64,000 nt of DNA from Azolla caroliniana (taxonomy: Eukaryota; Polypodiophyta), in contig JBHGNT010000009.1 in NCBI GenBank assembly GCA_043228905.1, positions 19,406,001 to 19,470,000 of the forward strand, written 5' to 3'. Below the pieces are notes generated by a model that saw only the letters and a list, made by a program, of their open reading frames with translations, did no database searches and had not been told where the DNA came from. Position numbers and translations under genes: made by a program. Of the stretch, positions 38,594-49,773 are shown in pieces. Position 1 is the first letter of the stretch. Every line of letters starts with the position of its first letter.

Positions 38594-41500
38594 AGATATC
38601 ACCATTGGTATTAAATACCTACTAGTAACTACACAACGCCCAAAAGTTGAGGAAAAGGGCATAAAAATTAGGGTTAGGTTTCGAAACTTCATGGAGCAAC
38701 AGAAAAAGAGGGAGAGAGAAAAGTTGTATGTGCTTCTGCTTGATGGGGTAATCATTTGATCGCATGAGTCATTTTGCGTACATTTTCTTCTCTGTGTTGT
38801 GGTCACAACTTCCAGAAAAGCGAGAGTTTTAAATGTGCTTTTCATATAAAAAAAAAGGCGGCAAAGTGAATGCGTTTCAACAATGTGCTCATGCTCTTTT
38901 ATATATGTAAAAAGAGTAATTATATATTTTTGTTGTCAAAGCTGTATCATGAACTACATTGTTTTTTTTTCAACTTATGTGGTTGGAGATAAACAGATCC
39001 TTCGACGATACATATGCTTCTAGATCGAGAGTGTGTTTCATTTGATCGGTTTGTGTACAATTTATTCTTAAAGAGTTATATGGTAAACCAACCCCTCATT
39101 TCGTCTTCGTGAAAAAATGAGACCATTCTCAATCTTGATGATATTGCTGCGGTTACGATAATAATCTGATAGTGCGTATATTTGTGAATATTTTGATGAC
39201 AAAATATGGAAGGGATATTTTCTTTGTACTATTTGAAAAGTGCTCTCCTTTTCCCCTACTCTTTTATTCCACCTATTGATAGGTGCTAGGTACTATTCAC
39301 ACCTTCCACTTTTCTACCTCTGGGTACTAGTTTAAAAAGCTGCAGTGGGTCTTGTTATTGTTTCCCTTCCTTGAGACGGAGCCTCTCAAATGACACATGT
39401 CGCTACAATTGCGCTCCTTAATCCTTGTTCAACAATCCATTCTTGGATCTTGCAAAGCAAGTCTTTTTTGTTGTGTGTGTCACATAAGCCATTGGTGATG
39501 GGGATGTGTTCCATAAGTAAGGCTACTAGCGATGAGGATGTGTACATAAGTAGGTTACTACCAACAAGGATGGGACATTGAGATTTGTTGGTATTTGCGA
39601 CATATGCTTGCAACAATTATGGTAACATATGTATATTTGGAAATGTGAATAGCGTACTTTATGGATTTTGTTGTTTTTGCTTTACACTTTGTTGGACCAC
39701 GACCACATCCTTGGCATTTAGTCTTTGTTAGATGTGTCCAACGAGAAGCCAAAATTTCGTGGTGATGTGTCCTTTTAAGATTGCTAGGATTCATGAAAGA
39801 AGATGGGCTTGGTGAACTTCTTGTTTTTGTGCTTAGCTTCATTGTTATGGTTTGTTTGCAACACATGAAAAGCTTGCACGTTAGTTGACTATTAAAAGAT
39901 TGCATGTAGTAGGGAGTTGTCTTTGTTCGTGTGATCACCGTTACATGTGTGGGTATGATTTTCCCTAATGGAAAGGCGTGTTTGTTAACTCATGTGTGTC
40001 ACAATTCAAATCAACTAAGGGGGAGAGAATAAGTGGTATTTGTTTTATGTAGCACATGATTTTACTCATGTAATTCTCAAAGTATCCATTTAATATAATG
40101 ATAATTATATGTGAAAAGTAGATATTACATATAATATGCAACAATGACTTTAATCAAATAAAATAAACTAATTGTAAATGACTGTTCATAATTAAAGACA
40201 ATGCCTCTATAGAGGACAACATGTATTGAGAGGGGCTCCAAAAGCGAAAAACTTGCATTCTTTTGTTTTAACCACTCATTGAGAGGCACACAATACCCCA
40301 TAGGTCATAGAGATAAATATGTGGAATTTGAAAAAGAGCGTGTGTAGAATGAGAATAACTACTCATGTTTTTCATCCTTCAAATATAAAATCTATATGAG
40401 GTAGATGGGAGCATACTGGACGCAAATTATTACTTTAAAAGTGAGTAATAAATGTTTATAAAAAAACCCTCTCTAACTTATGTAAACCTTGGTTTAACAC
40501 TTAGAAATACTGTTCTTGGTAAGGTATCCCTAAATGTGTTATCTCCCATGGTTGATGCTTGCCCCCATTCTTAAGTGTCTTCCATAAATCTAATTAATTG
40601 TTCTTTAAGTATTCTTAAGTTTTGTTGACTTATTCAATGTTCAACCCTGTGATTACTAGTGCCATATGCTATTATCTCTATGTTTGTGCCATCATGTAAA
40701 CTCTCAAAGATACCTAGCACGATTCATGAGACAACACATTATGACTACAATGCACCACTCCATCCATAATAGAAGAGAGTGCGGCATACCAACAAAATGG
40801 TGTTTCAACTTACATCATCGATGGTATCACCCACGTCATTCCAAAGCACATATGTTGATTAGTGTGCATTTAATGCCCTAGCCTATTCAACCAATTGCCT
40901 TACCTTAATAAGGTTTTCGAGGATGATTACCAACATGATCATTAATTTGCTTCCTAGTATAGTTATTGGGGATATCCATGATAGTAAAGATAGTGTACAT
41001 ACAACTTTGAGGAAAGGCAACATAGCTACAACTTTGAGGAGAAGTGACGTAATTTACTATAATTGGGAATGCAACATGAGACTCAAAACTTACCAAAACG
41101 ATTACAACCACAACTAGTATAGATGAAATGCGTGAGAAATCATATGCAAGAATGTGAAACACGACCAATTCTATCCACACCATGGAAAATTAAGTCTCCC
41201 TTAATGACCAAACAAATTGTTATCAACCATTCTCATTGACAATATTTTGACGAGAGTTGGGATGACACTCCCACAACAAGAATGACAATAAGGTCGAGGC
41301 TCAAATATGTGGGTGGGTGGGTGGAGGGGGGAATATCATTCTCATATTCTGGAATCCAAAAGAAACCCAAGAAGAATATGGGGTGAAAGCATGGGAGTGG
41401 AAACAATTAGTTGTGTGCTTGACATAGCTAATTAGCTATGCAAAAAGCTACCAATGATTTAGTCTTTTTGCACCATGAATAAAAACATTAGAATGGGGTA

Positions 41501-41600
41501 ATTATATAAATGAGCACCATAAATATGCACCATAAATGGAAATGTGCACTATAATTGGAAACATTAATTATATATCAAATTCCTAGGTTCATTATGCATG
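38594..41600. other. Dof 3' flank, no further gene seen
   Basis: Contains the Dof 3' untranslated region and then AT-rich sequence with scattered non-coding frames. Nothing recognisable on either strand. Confidence 0.55.
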
Positions 41601-41620
41601 ATCCATCGTCACATCACGTT

Positions 41621-42209
41621 GGCCATCACTTTGTGACTGTTTAGGCTCGATTACTGCCACTATTCGCTCCACTCCTCCATTGCCGCCATTGTACGCTCAA
41701 TTGCCGCCACAATTCGGTCCTAGATTGTTGCCATTGTTTTGTCCGACGGAGTTAACTCCTCCATTGAGACCATTGTACGCTCAGTTGTCACCACTGTTCG
41801 GTTCAACTGAGTTAGCTCCTCCATTGCGACCATTGTACGCTCAATTGTCGTCATTGTTCGGTCCTCGATTGCTACAACTATTCGCAACACGGTTCGCCGG
41901 CCATCACTTTGTGACTGTTCAGGCTCGATTACTTCCACTGTTCGCTCCGATTGAGTTCACTCCATTGCCGCCATTGTACGCTCAATTGCTCCCACAGTTC
42001 GGTCCTAGATTGTTGCCATTGTTTGGTCTGACTGAGGTAACTCCTCCATTGAGGCCATTGTACGCTCAATTGTCGCCATTGTTCGGTCCTGGATTGCTGC
42101 CACTGTTTGGTTCAACTGAGTTAGCTCCTCCATTGCGACCATTGTATGCTCAATTGTCGCCACTGTTCGGTCCTCGATTGCTGCAACTATTCGCAACACA
42201 GTTCGCCGG
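41621..42209. repeat. Two-copy 278/311-bp tandem duplication with internal subrepeats
   Basis: Copies start at 41621 and 41899, both with ggccatcactttgtgactgt or its tail. Inside each, a block around ccattgtacgctcaattg then ttcggtcc recurs about every 60 bp. Frames are open on both strands (for example LRPLYAQLSPLFG on plus), an expected by-product of a period divisible by three. No start, stop or domain supports a protein. Confidence 0.8.
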
Positions 42210-42598
42210 TGATTTTACAATTGTTAGCCACTTGCAACTTCTAAAACTGCCACTTTCGAACACTTACCTCCTCTATTGCTAGGTAGCCATTACATCTACA
42301 TCTTCGTTTGTTAATTATATTGTGTATAATCTTGTGTATTGTGGAATAATTTTGTGTATTGTTGTTGCAGATAGTCATCACCGCCACCATAATCGCACAC
42401 TTGGCACCACTGTTCCTAACGATGGTTGCAATCGTCAAAGTTTGAGTAGCGTTCACTTCGCCGCGACAAACAGTCACTTACAGCCACTATGTGTTAATAG
42501 CTAACGGTGGGATTGCTCTTGTCAATAACTAGTTTGCATGTGGTATAGTCATTTACGTCTCGTTTTTTTTCAATTTACTAATGAATATGTGAAGCCAG

Positions 42599-43374
42599 AT
42601 GGAAGGGGAAGGAGGGTGTTTACCAACAACCCTGATGGATCATCAAGATAGGGATCAAGCTATTAGTACACAACAAGCGATATGAAAGTATTGGGCAGAA
42701 GAAAAAAGGAAACCTCTTCAAATGTTAAAGGATAAGAAAGACACATTAACTAAAGGTAAGGATAGTATTGGTTGTGATGTAGGTCTGAATACCACTGAGA
42801 ATGGAAGTAGTGAGACTACTATAATAGAGAGAAAGGTTATAGACTATTTTCAATGTTCTAACCAAGCACATTAGCAATGAAGATAAGAAGGTAATACTTT
42901 ATGGAATATTAAATGATCCATCATCAAGAGAATTAGTTGATTTTGATGGCCTGAATGGAAACCTAACATCTGTACTAGTAAATAATCTCTGTAATAGTTT
43001 CATATCCATGAGTAGGTTAGATTCAACTGATCTTGTCTTAAAAAGTTCTAGTCTGATGATGTTACTTAATAGTGATGTTGACGATATTAACATAAGTGTG
43101 CCATCTAAGGTAATTGGTGTTAGTAGAAAAAATGTGTACAATACAATGAACCGGTTAATTTCAAGTGATGAAGGAACTAGTCTACTAAAGCTAACCACAA
43201 GATGTAAGCCAATGACACCCATAACATAGGAAATCAAGGATATAATCACCATATTTTGGACTAATGAGAGTAGGGTTTCAAATAATAAGAAGGATTTGTG
43301 CAAGAAACGTGTTGGAAGGAATCAATACGAGGAGCATCCCATTCATCTTCTTGATGTACCTTAGGTATTTACAT
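42599..43374 (+). pseudogene. N-terminal half of a decayed DDE-transposase-like gene
   Basis: The ATG at 42599 opens a frame broken by TGA near 42683 and a TAG near 42871. Another frame (about 42875-43227) carries SVPSKVIGVSRKNVYNTMNR, which looks like a helix-turn-helix. Beyond a TAG it continues with FWTNESRVSNNKKDLCKKRV and YEEHPIHLLDV. The KKD, RxG and EEHPxH words are ones I recognise from an uncharacterised transposase-like family in plants and animals. The matching C-terminal half lies at 60306-61610 on the same strand. Between them is an intron-like stretch filled by retroelements. I do not know an accepted family name. Confidence 0.6.
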
Positions 43375-43497
43375 TTATTTCATCATCAATTTTGATTATT
43401 AAGCTTATTGTCACAAGTCTATGCACTATTGAGATTACAATCACTAGGTAATTAGTTGCAATAACTAGTGGCATGAGCTTCTATCTATGTTGACCGG
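43375..43497 (+). other. Likely intron start of the DDE-like gene
   Basis: Begins with donor-like TTAG|GTATTT at the end of the N-terminal coding half and runs AT-rich to the gypsy D LTR at 43498. Confidence 0.4.
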
Positions 43498-43990
43498 CAA
43501 AGACCTACAAGCCGGATAAAGTCCATAATGGGAAAGGGATATTTATAATTATTATATTTTGAGAAGTGAACGGACGGACCCGGATTCGGTATGCCGATCC
43601 GGATCCGGACCGGTTCGTAGCCGGTTGGCACCGGTTGTTACCCAGAGCCGGTGACCTATAAAAGGACCCGGTTAGATTGTAATCAATTAACGGTTTATTA
43701 ATGAAAGTGTTGTTGTTCTATATCTTGTTTAATCTTTGACGCTTTAGTTAATTACCGTTTTGTGCTTAATAGAATCTATCTTATGCGTGTATTGAGATCA
43801 TTAACCACGTCGGATCATAGCCGGTTAGGAATACGTTGTATCACGGTCTACACCTACCCCACTTGCACCACCCTTTGGTGAATTGTCCTAGAGGGACACC
43901 CTGTGTTAGGGCTAGTCTTGCCCCAAGGAGTAACATAGTTTTTGGCAACCACGATTCCTGCTCAAGCGTAGTGAACAACGGGGGGCATGG
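43498..43990 (+). repeat. 5' LTR and leader of gypsy D
   Basis: TGTTGACCGGC at 43498, repeated CCGGTT/CCGGAC words, and a TATA box TATAAAAG at 43657-43664. The LTR end is not clear (TCTACA near 43852 is one candidate). Leader sequence runs to the gag ATG at 43991. Confidence 0.65.
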
Positions 43991-44245
43991 ATGACTAGAC
44001 CAACAAATGACCCAACAACGGAGCGAGCGCGACGACTCGCCGAACGACTGCATAAGTGTGAAGCGTACCACTAGGTGGCGGAAGAAATCCGCGCGGATCG
44101 ATCCTTTTCAAAGGTGATCCGGTGAGTGGCCGCGGAGTCACTCCGTGTGCAACAAAATTCCCATCCGGATGAAGGAAGCAGTTTAAGTAGTTTGAGAGAA
44201 GCGGAATCCATCTTGCAGGCATTAGCAGCGGGAGAAGGCGATTCA

Positions 44246-44935
44246 TGTTGGGATTTCGGTCCCTCCGGATGGGATGTCCGGATGATGAAGACCCCGGTTA
44301 CGGAGCCGGATGACGAAGACCCGGCTACGGAGCCGGATGATGAAGACCCCGGTTACGGAGCCGGATGACGAAGACCCCGGTTACGGAGCCGGATGACGAA
44401 GACCCCGGTTACGGAGCCGGATGACGAAGACCCGGCTACGGAGCCGGATGATGAATGTACCCGGAGAGAGATCCGGATGCGGGGACATATTTGTGAATAT
44501 GTTTGCCAAGGGCCCTTGAGGCTATATTTGTAAATAGCCCGAAAGTCATATGTGTATAAATATGACTTAGGGCAAACTGTTTTGTTTGCTTGCTGCTCAT
44601 TTTCTGTTTTCACTTAGAGGGAGCGAAGTGAGAGCAGCCGAGAGAGAGAGCGAGAGGGAGAGAAACGAGGAGGTCGTTGCCTCTGTGTATTACCGCCACC
44701 TGTGGCGAGGACAACGAGCTCAAGGTCGTCGCCTTGCAGCTCGCCATTGTATACTTCTCTGTATAGTGTTGGTTTGGAGTCCTGTACTCCCGTGGTTTTT
44801 CCCGTTTAGGGTTTTCCACGTTAATCCCTGTGTTATTGTGTCTTTCTCTGTGTTTCCTATTTTCTACTGCATTGATTCGTGATTTCTCGGTTGTGGCCGG
44901 AACGGTGAAGGCGAATCGGAAGTGGATTCTCAACA
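44246..44935 (+). repeat. 5' LTR of copia C with a 27-28 bp VNTR
   Basis: U3 begins with six tandem units built on GACGAAGACCCCGGTTACGG (44281-44455). The TATA box is TATAAATA at 44555-44562. The rest is R/U5 and ends CTCAACA. Confidence 0.93.
44555..44562 (+). promoter_or_regulatory. TATA box of the copia C LTR
   Basis: TATAAATA, about 100 bp downstream of the VNTR. The same position is conserved in the 3' LTR and in the solo LTR at 53055-53813 (TATAAATATGACTTAGGG). Confidence 0.75.
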
Positions 44936-44938
44936 AAG

Positions 44939-44951
44939 TGGTATCAGAGCG
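44939..44951 (+). other. Primer binding site of copia C
   Basis: TGGTATCAGAGCG, the usual complement of the initiator methionine tRNA 3' end, three bases after the LTR. Confidence 0.88.
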
Positions 44952-44966
44952 ACGACAGTGCAGAAA

Positions 44967-47900
44967 ATGGAAGGCGGCAGCAGCGGGCAGCCGGGGATGA
45001 TGGTGCTGAATGCGCAGAACTACGCCGACTGGAAGATCAAGATGGAGGATCTTCTGATTGTTCGGGACCTGTACGAACCGATTGACAGGTCGGAAATACC
45101 GAAGGGGGTACTTGAGACGGAATGGAGGCTTCTGAACCGTAAAGCCGTTGCAACCATCCGGCAATACGTCGACGTGAGCGTTCTACAACATGTGGCGAAC
45201 GACACCAACGCATACGAGATGTGGCGGAAGCTGTCGGGCCTCTACGAGAGGAAGAATGCGTTGAACCGGACCTCCCTGATGAGGAAGATAGTGAACCTCA
45301 AGTACCGGGACGGCGAGAGCATGGTGGAACACGTAAGCACGTTCATGGGATTCGTGAACCAGCTTGCGGCAATCAAGTTCCCGCTGGAGGATGCAATGCA
45401 AGCCATCATTCTGATGTGTACATTGCCGGAAAGCTGGGAGAACTTGGTGGTGACTCTCAGCACCTCCTGCACCGAAGATAACTTGTCTCTGCAAACGGTA
45501 AAGACAAGTATTTTGAATGAAGAAGCGCGTCGGAGAGATAAAGAACCGGCCTCCGACCCGAAGGCGCTGCTTACCGAATCGGAACGGGGAAGACAATGGA
45601 ACCGGAGTCCGCAAAGACGGGAGAAGTCGGGGACCCGGTCGCAGTCAAGAGGAAGACCCACATGCTTCCACTGTGGGAAGCCGGGGCACTTCCGGAAGAA
45701 TTGTCGGCATTACCGAAAGGACAACGGAGCCGACGACACCGATTCGAAGAAGTCACCGGAGCGAAACGGTGCATACCGGGGAGCCACGGACCGGAGAGGT
45801 CCGGATCGGCGAGGGCAGGACCGGAAAGGAACGACGGCACTCGCGGCAAGTGAAGAAGAGATAATGCTCATTACCGAAGAGAGGGAGCTGAATCTTGCCG
45901 GTGAAGAGATGACCTGGGTGGTTGATTCCGGAGCGTCGTTCCACCTGACCCCGGAGAAGAAATACTTCTCATCCTACACAGCCGGTGAGCACGGCTGTGT
46001 CCGGATGGGAAATGAAGGTACATGCCGGATTGCCGGCATAGGAGACGTGTGGCTGATGACATCAACCGGATGCAAGATGCTGCTGAAGGATGTTCGTCAC
46101 GTTCCGGAGGTTCGATTGAACCTGATTTCGGCCGGGAGGCTAGACGATGAAGGCTACGCAGGTAGCATCCGGAACGGCGAAATGAAGTTCAGCAAGGGGA
46201 GCCTGATAGTGGCTCGGGCCCGGAAAGACAACACACTGTACCTGATGAATGCCCGGTTATGTCCGGAAGAGCTAAATGTGGCAGCCGACACTGCCGGTGA
46301 GCTGTGGCACAAGAGACTGTGCCACATGAGTGAGAAGGGGATGAAGAGGCTTGCAGAAGACAACCTTATTCCAGTAAAGCATGTGCACCTGGAGAAGTGC
46401 ACCGACTGCCTGGCCGGTAAGCAAAACCGGACCTCCTTCCACTCAAGGCCACCGACGAGACGTAGCGCACCATTGGAGTTGGTGCACACTGATGTGTGTC
46501 AAGTAGAAACGAAGTCACATGGCGGAGCCCAGTACTTCGTGACATTTATTGATGACCACAGCCGGAAGCTGTGGACGGCACCGCTGAAGACAAAGGATCA
46601 AGTGTTGTCCGTCTTCAAAGAACTCCACGCGAGAGTGGAAAGGGAATCCGGCAAGAAGCTGAAAGCGATACGAGCGGATAACGGAGGGGAATACCGGGGG
46701 CAGTTCCAGGAGTACTGTCGCTCGAAGGGAATCCGGCTCGAGTTTACTGTGCCGAAGACGCCGGAACTGAACGGGCTGGCCGAGAGGATGAACCGGACCA
46801 TAATGGAGAGGGTCCGGAGTATGCTGGCGCATGCGAAATTACCCAAGGGGTTTTGGGCTGAGGCAATGTCGACGGCAACATACGTGATAAACAGATCACC
46901 CTCAGTACCTTTGGACGGAGACACGCCGCAGAAAGTGTGGACCGGTAAGGAAGTGTCCTACCGGCATCTGAAGGTGTTCGGGTGTCTCGCATACGTGCAT
47001 GTGGCAAAGGACCGGAGAGGAAAGTTAGATCCAAAGACCCGGCCATGCATATTCCTCGGTTACGGCGACGACGAGTTCGGCTACCGAGTATGGGACCCGG
47101 TCGACAAGAAGATATTCAGGAGTCGAGACATCATCTTCATGGAGGACAAGACACTCGCCGACTGGGAGTCGGAGAAGAAGATGAAGAGCTCCAAGTCGAC
47201 CGGTGAGGATCAACTCTACAAGGAGCAGTCCCGACCGGCAAGAGACCGGTTAGCACTCGAGGATCCGGCCGAAGACGGTGAAGAAACAGAACCGGCCGAA
47301 GAAGATGAAAATGATACCGGAACCGGCCCCGATCCCGAAATGGATTCGGATTCGGATGAAGAAGAATCGGAAGAACCGGTTACCGAAGCTCCGGAACGGA
47401 GATATCCTCTAAGAGAGAGAAGGACCCCCCGGAGATTTCCGGAACCAGAGCACGTGCTGCTAACCGACGAGGGGGAGCCGGAGAGCTTTGAAGAAGCAAA
47501 GTATGACACCCAGAGCCGCAGGTGGTTGAGTGCCATGCAGGACGAGATGGATTCCCTGCATGAGAACCACACATATGAACTTGTGGAGTTGCCGAAAGGA
47601 AAGCGGGCACTTCGAAACAAATGGGTGTTCAAGCTGAAACCGGGAGATGCCGGGAACCCCCCGAGATACAAAGCCAGGATCGTGGTGAAGGGGTTTCAGC
47701 AGAAGAAGGGCGTCGACTTCGACGAGATATTTGCCCCGGTAGTGAAGATGACCTCCATCCGGACGGTGCTGAGCATAGCGGCAAGCATGGATCTCGAGGT
47801 AGAACAGATGGACGTGAAGACGACATTCCTTCACGGTGACCTCGAAGAAGAGATCTACATGCAGCAACCGGAAGGATTCGAGAAGAAAGGGAAGGAGCAC

Positions 47901-49046
47901 CTGGTATGCCGGTTGAAGAAGAGCCTTTACGGACTGAAGCAGGCTCCCCGGCAGTGGTACCGGAAGTTCGACTCCTTCATGACCGACGAAGGGTACCACA
48001 AAACGCAGTCCGATCACTGCGTGTTTGTGAAGAAGTTCGAAGGAGGAGACTTTCTAATACTCCTCCTGTACGTGGACGACATGTTGATCGTCGGACGGGA
48101 CCAGGTCAAGATACGGATGCTGAAGAAGGCTCTTCACCGAACCTTCTCAATGAAGGACCTGGGTCCGGCGAGACAAATACTAGGGATGCATATCATCCGG
48201 GACCGGAGCAAGAAGCAGTTGTGGCTGTCACAGGAGAAGTACGTGACAAAGGTGCTCAAACGGTTCAACATGTCGGAAGCAAGACCAGTCGGGTCAACAC
48301 TACCGACAAACTGCAAGCTGTCCAGCAAGCAAAGCCCCAAGACAAAGGCTGAGAAGGAGGACATGATGAAAGTACCATATGCCTCAGCCGTCGGAAGCTT
48401 GATGTACGCAATGGTGTGTACAAGACCGGACATAGGATATGCAGTCGGAGTGGTGAGCCAGTACATGAGCAATCCCGGCAAAGAGCATTGGAACGCGGCC
48501 AAGTGGATACTCCGATACCTGAAGGGCACGGCAAACGTGTGCCTCCGATTCGGCTCCGGAAAGCCCGAACTCGACGGCTTTACCGATTCGGATATGTCGG
48601 CTGATGCAGATACCAGCCGGTCCACATCAGGGTATGTGATGACGTATGCAGGGGGAGCTGTTTCGTGGCAGTCAAGGCTGCAGAAGACGGTTGCACTGTC
48701 AACCACGGAGGCGGAGTACATGGCGGCCGTTGAAGCCGGCAAGGAAATAATATGGATGAAGGACTTCATTAGAGAGCTCGGTATCCGACAGGAGGAGTAC
48801 CGACTCTACTGCGACAGTCAGAGTGCCATCCACCTTGCGAAGAACGCGGCCTATCACTCCCGGACGAAGCACATCCAACGAAGATATCACTGGATCCGGG
48901 AAAGGATAGAAGACAAGGAGTTCGTGCTGACGAAAATCCACACGGACGAGAACGGATCAGATATGTTGACCAAAGTGCTCACACCCGACAAGCTGGAAGC
49001 ATGCCGGAAGAGAATCGGATTGGAGAGACATCCCATGCCGAAGTGA
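44967..49046 (+). CDS. Ty1/copia Gag-Pol polyprotein, uninterrupted
   Basis: I start at ATG 44967 (MEGGSSGQPG), since the frame upstream runs through the LTR and primer site without an ATG. The product is 1359 residues. Approximate order: gag domain with NYADWKIKMEDLL (about 25-210); zinc knuckle CFHCGKPGHFRKNC (about 232-245); protease WVVDSGASFHLT (about 317); pre-integrase zinc region LWHKRLCHMS (about 450); integrase core with HTDVCQ, IRADNGGEYRG and LNGLAERMNR supplying the D, D and E; reverse transcriptase from NKWVFKLKPG with the active site LLYVDDMLIVG; RNase H with FTDSDMSADADTSRSTSG and TTEAEYMAA. All catalytic signatures are intact and there is no internal stop or frameshift. It is richer in GC (CCGG) than its surroundings, like its LTRs. 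Confidence 0.97.
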   Translation: MEGGSSGQPGMMVLNAQNYADWKIKMEDLLIVRDLYEPIDRSEIPKGVLETEWRLLNRKAVATIRQYVDVSVLQHVANDTNAYEMWRKLSGLYERKNALNRTSLMRKIVNLKYRDGESMVEHVSTFMGFVNQLAAIKFPLEDAMQAIILMCTLPESWENLVVTLSTSCTEDNLSLQTVKTSILNEEARRRDKEPASDPKALLTESERGRQWNRSPQRREKSGTRSQSRGRPTCFHCGKPGHFRKNCRHYRKDNGADDTDSKKSPERNGAYRGATDRRGPDRRGQDRKGTTALAASEEEIMLITEERELNLAGEEMTWVVDSGASFHLTPEKKYFSSYTAGEHGCVRMGNEGTCRIAGIGDVWLMTSTGCKMLLKDVRHVPEVRLNLISAGRLDDEGYAGSIRNGEMKFSKGSLIVARARKDNTLYLMNARLCPEELNVAADTAGELWHKRLCHMSEKGMKRLAEDNLIPVKHVHLEKCTDCLAGKQNRTSFHSRPPTRRSAPLELVHTDVCQVETKSHGGAQYFVTFIDDHSRKLWTAPLKTKDQVLSVFKELHARVERESGKKLKAIRADNGGEYRGQFQEYCRSKGIRLEFTVPKTPELNGLAERMNRTIMERVRSMLAHAKLPKGFWAEAMSTATYVINRSPSVPLDGDTPQKVWTGKEVSYRHLKVFGCLAYVHVAKDRRGKLDPKTRPCIFLGYGDDEFGYRVWDPVDKKIFRSRDIIFMEDKTLADWESEKKMKSSKSTGEDQLYKEQSRPARDRLALEDPAEDGEETEPAEEDENDTGTGPDPEMDSDSDEEESEEPVTEAPERRYPLRERRTPRRFPEPEHVLLTDEGEPESFEEAKYDTQSRRWLSAMQDEMDSLHENHTYELVELPKGKRALRNKWVFKLKPGDAGNPPRYKARIVVKGFQQKKGVDFDEIFAPVVKMTSIRTVLSIAASMDLEVEQMDVKTTFLHGDLEEEIYMQQPEGFEKKGKEHLVCRLKKSLYGLKQAPRQWYRKFDSFMTDEGYHKTQSDHCVFVKKFEGGDFLILLLYVDDMLIVGRDQVKIRMLKKALHRTFSMKDLGPARQILGMHIIRDRSKKQLWLSQEKYVTKVLKRFNMSEARPVGSTLPTNCKLSSKQSPKTKAEKEDMMKVPYASAVGSLMYAMVCTRPDIGYAVGVVSQYMSNPGKEHWNAAKWILRYLKGTANVCLRFGSGKPELDGFTDSDMSADADTSRSTSGYVMTYAGGAVSWQSRLQKTVALSTTEAEYMAAVEAGKEIIWMKDFIRELGIRQEEYRLYCDSQSAIHLAKNAAYHSRTKHIQRRYHWIRERIEDKEFVLTKIHTDENGSDMLTKVLTPDKLEACRKRIGLERHPMPK

Positions 49047-49056
49047 AGGGGGAGTT

Positions 49057-49773
49057 TGTTGGGATTTCGGTCCCTCCGGATGGGATGTCCGGATGATGAA
49101 GACCCCGGTTACGGAGCCGGATGACGAAGACCCGGCTACGGAGCCGGATGATGAAGACCCGGCTACGGAGCCGGATGATGAAGACCCCGGTTACGGAGCC
49201 GGATGACGAAGACCCCGGTTACGGAGCCGGATGACGAAGACCCCGGTTACGGAGCCGGATGACGAAGACCCGGCTACGGAGCCGGATGATGAATGTACCC
49301 GGAGAGAGATCCGGATGCGGGGACATATTTGTGAATATGTTTGCCAAGGGCCCTTGAGGCTATATTTGTAAATAGCCCGAAAGTCATATGTGTATAAATA
49401 TGACTTAGGGCAAACTGTTTTGTTTGCTTGCTGCTCATTTTCTGTTTTCACTTAGAGGGAGCGAAGTGAGAGCAGCCGAGAGAGAGAGCGAGAGGGAGAG
49501 AAACGAGGAGGTCGTTGCCTCTGTGTATTACCGCCACCTGTGGCGAGGACAGCGAGCTCAAGGTCGTCGCCTTGCAGCTCGCCATTGTATACTTCTCTGT
49601 ATAGTGTTGGTTTGGAGTCCTGTACTCCCGTGGTTTTTCCCGTTTAGGGTTTTCCACGTTAATCCCTGTGTTATTGTGTCTTTCTCTGTGTTTCCTATTT
49701 TCTACTGCATTGATTCGTGATTTCTCGGTTGTGGCCGGAACGGTGAAGGCGAATCGGAAGTGGATTCTCAACA
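49057..49773 (+). repeat. 3' LTR of copia C
   Basis: Seven VNTR units (49092-49293) instead of six; otherwise almost identical to the 5' LTR. It is followed directly by the duplication ATTCA. Confidence 0.95.

Larger units (their letters stand above)
44246..49773 (+). mobile_element. Ty1/copia element C, intact and young
   Basis: LTRs of 690 bp (44246-44935) and 717 bp (49057-49773) start TGTTGGGATTTCGG and end CTCAACA. The duplication ATTCA is perfect at 44241-44245 and 49774-49778. Outside a 27-bp repeat-unit difference I see one substitution between the LTRs (A/G near 44711 versus 49549). The primer site TGGTATCAGAGC and a purine tract GAAGGGGGAG are present. One uninterrupted polyprotein fills the interior. 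This is the only element in the window that looks capable of moving. Confidence 0.96.

Noticed and set aside
41680-42282. 200-residue PLYAQL-repeat protein
   Set aside because: The tandem duplication keeps frames open on both strands. No plausible start context and no recognised domain.
44281-44455. CRISPR-like array of 27-28 bp repeats
   Set aside because: Units are contiguous with no spacers, they occur in both LTRs, and the genome is eukaryotic.
44922-44966. Upstream GTG start for the copia C polyprotein
   Set aside because: It would place the first 15 codons in the LTR and primer site. The first ATG at 44967 starts a normal copia gag.
45183-49046. Long antisense frames within copia C
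   Set aside because: They mirror a GC-rich coding strand and carry no recognised motif.
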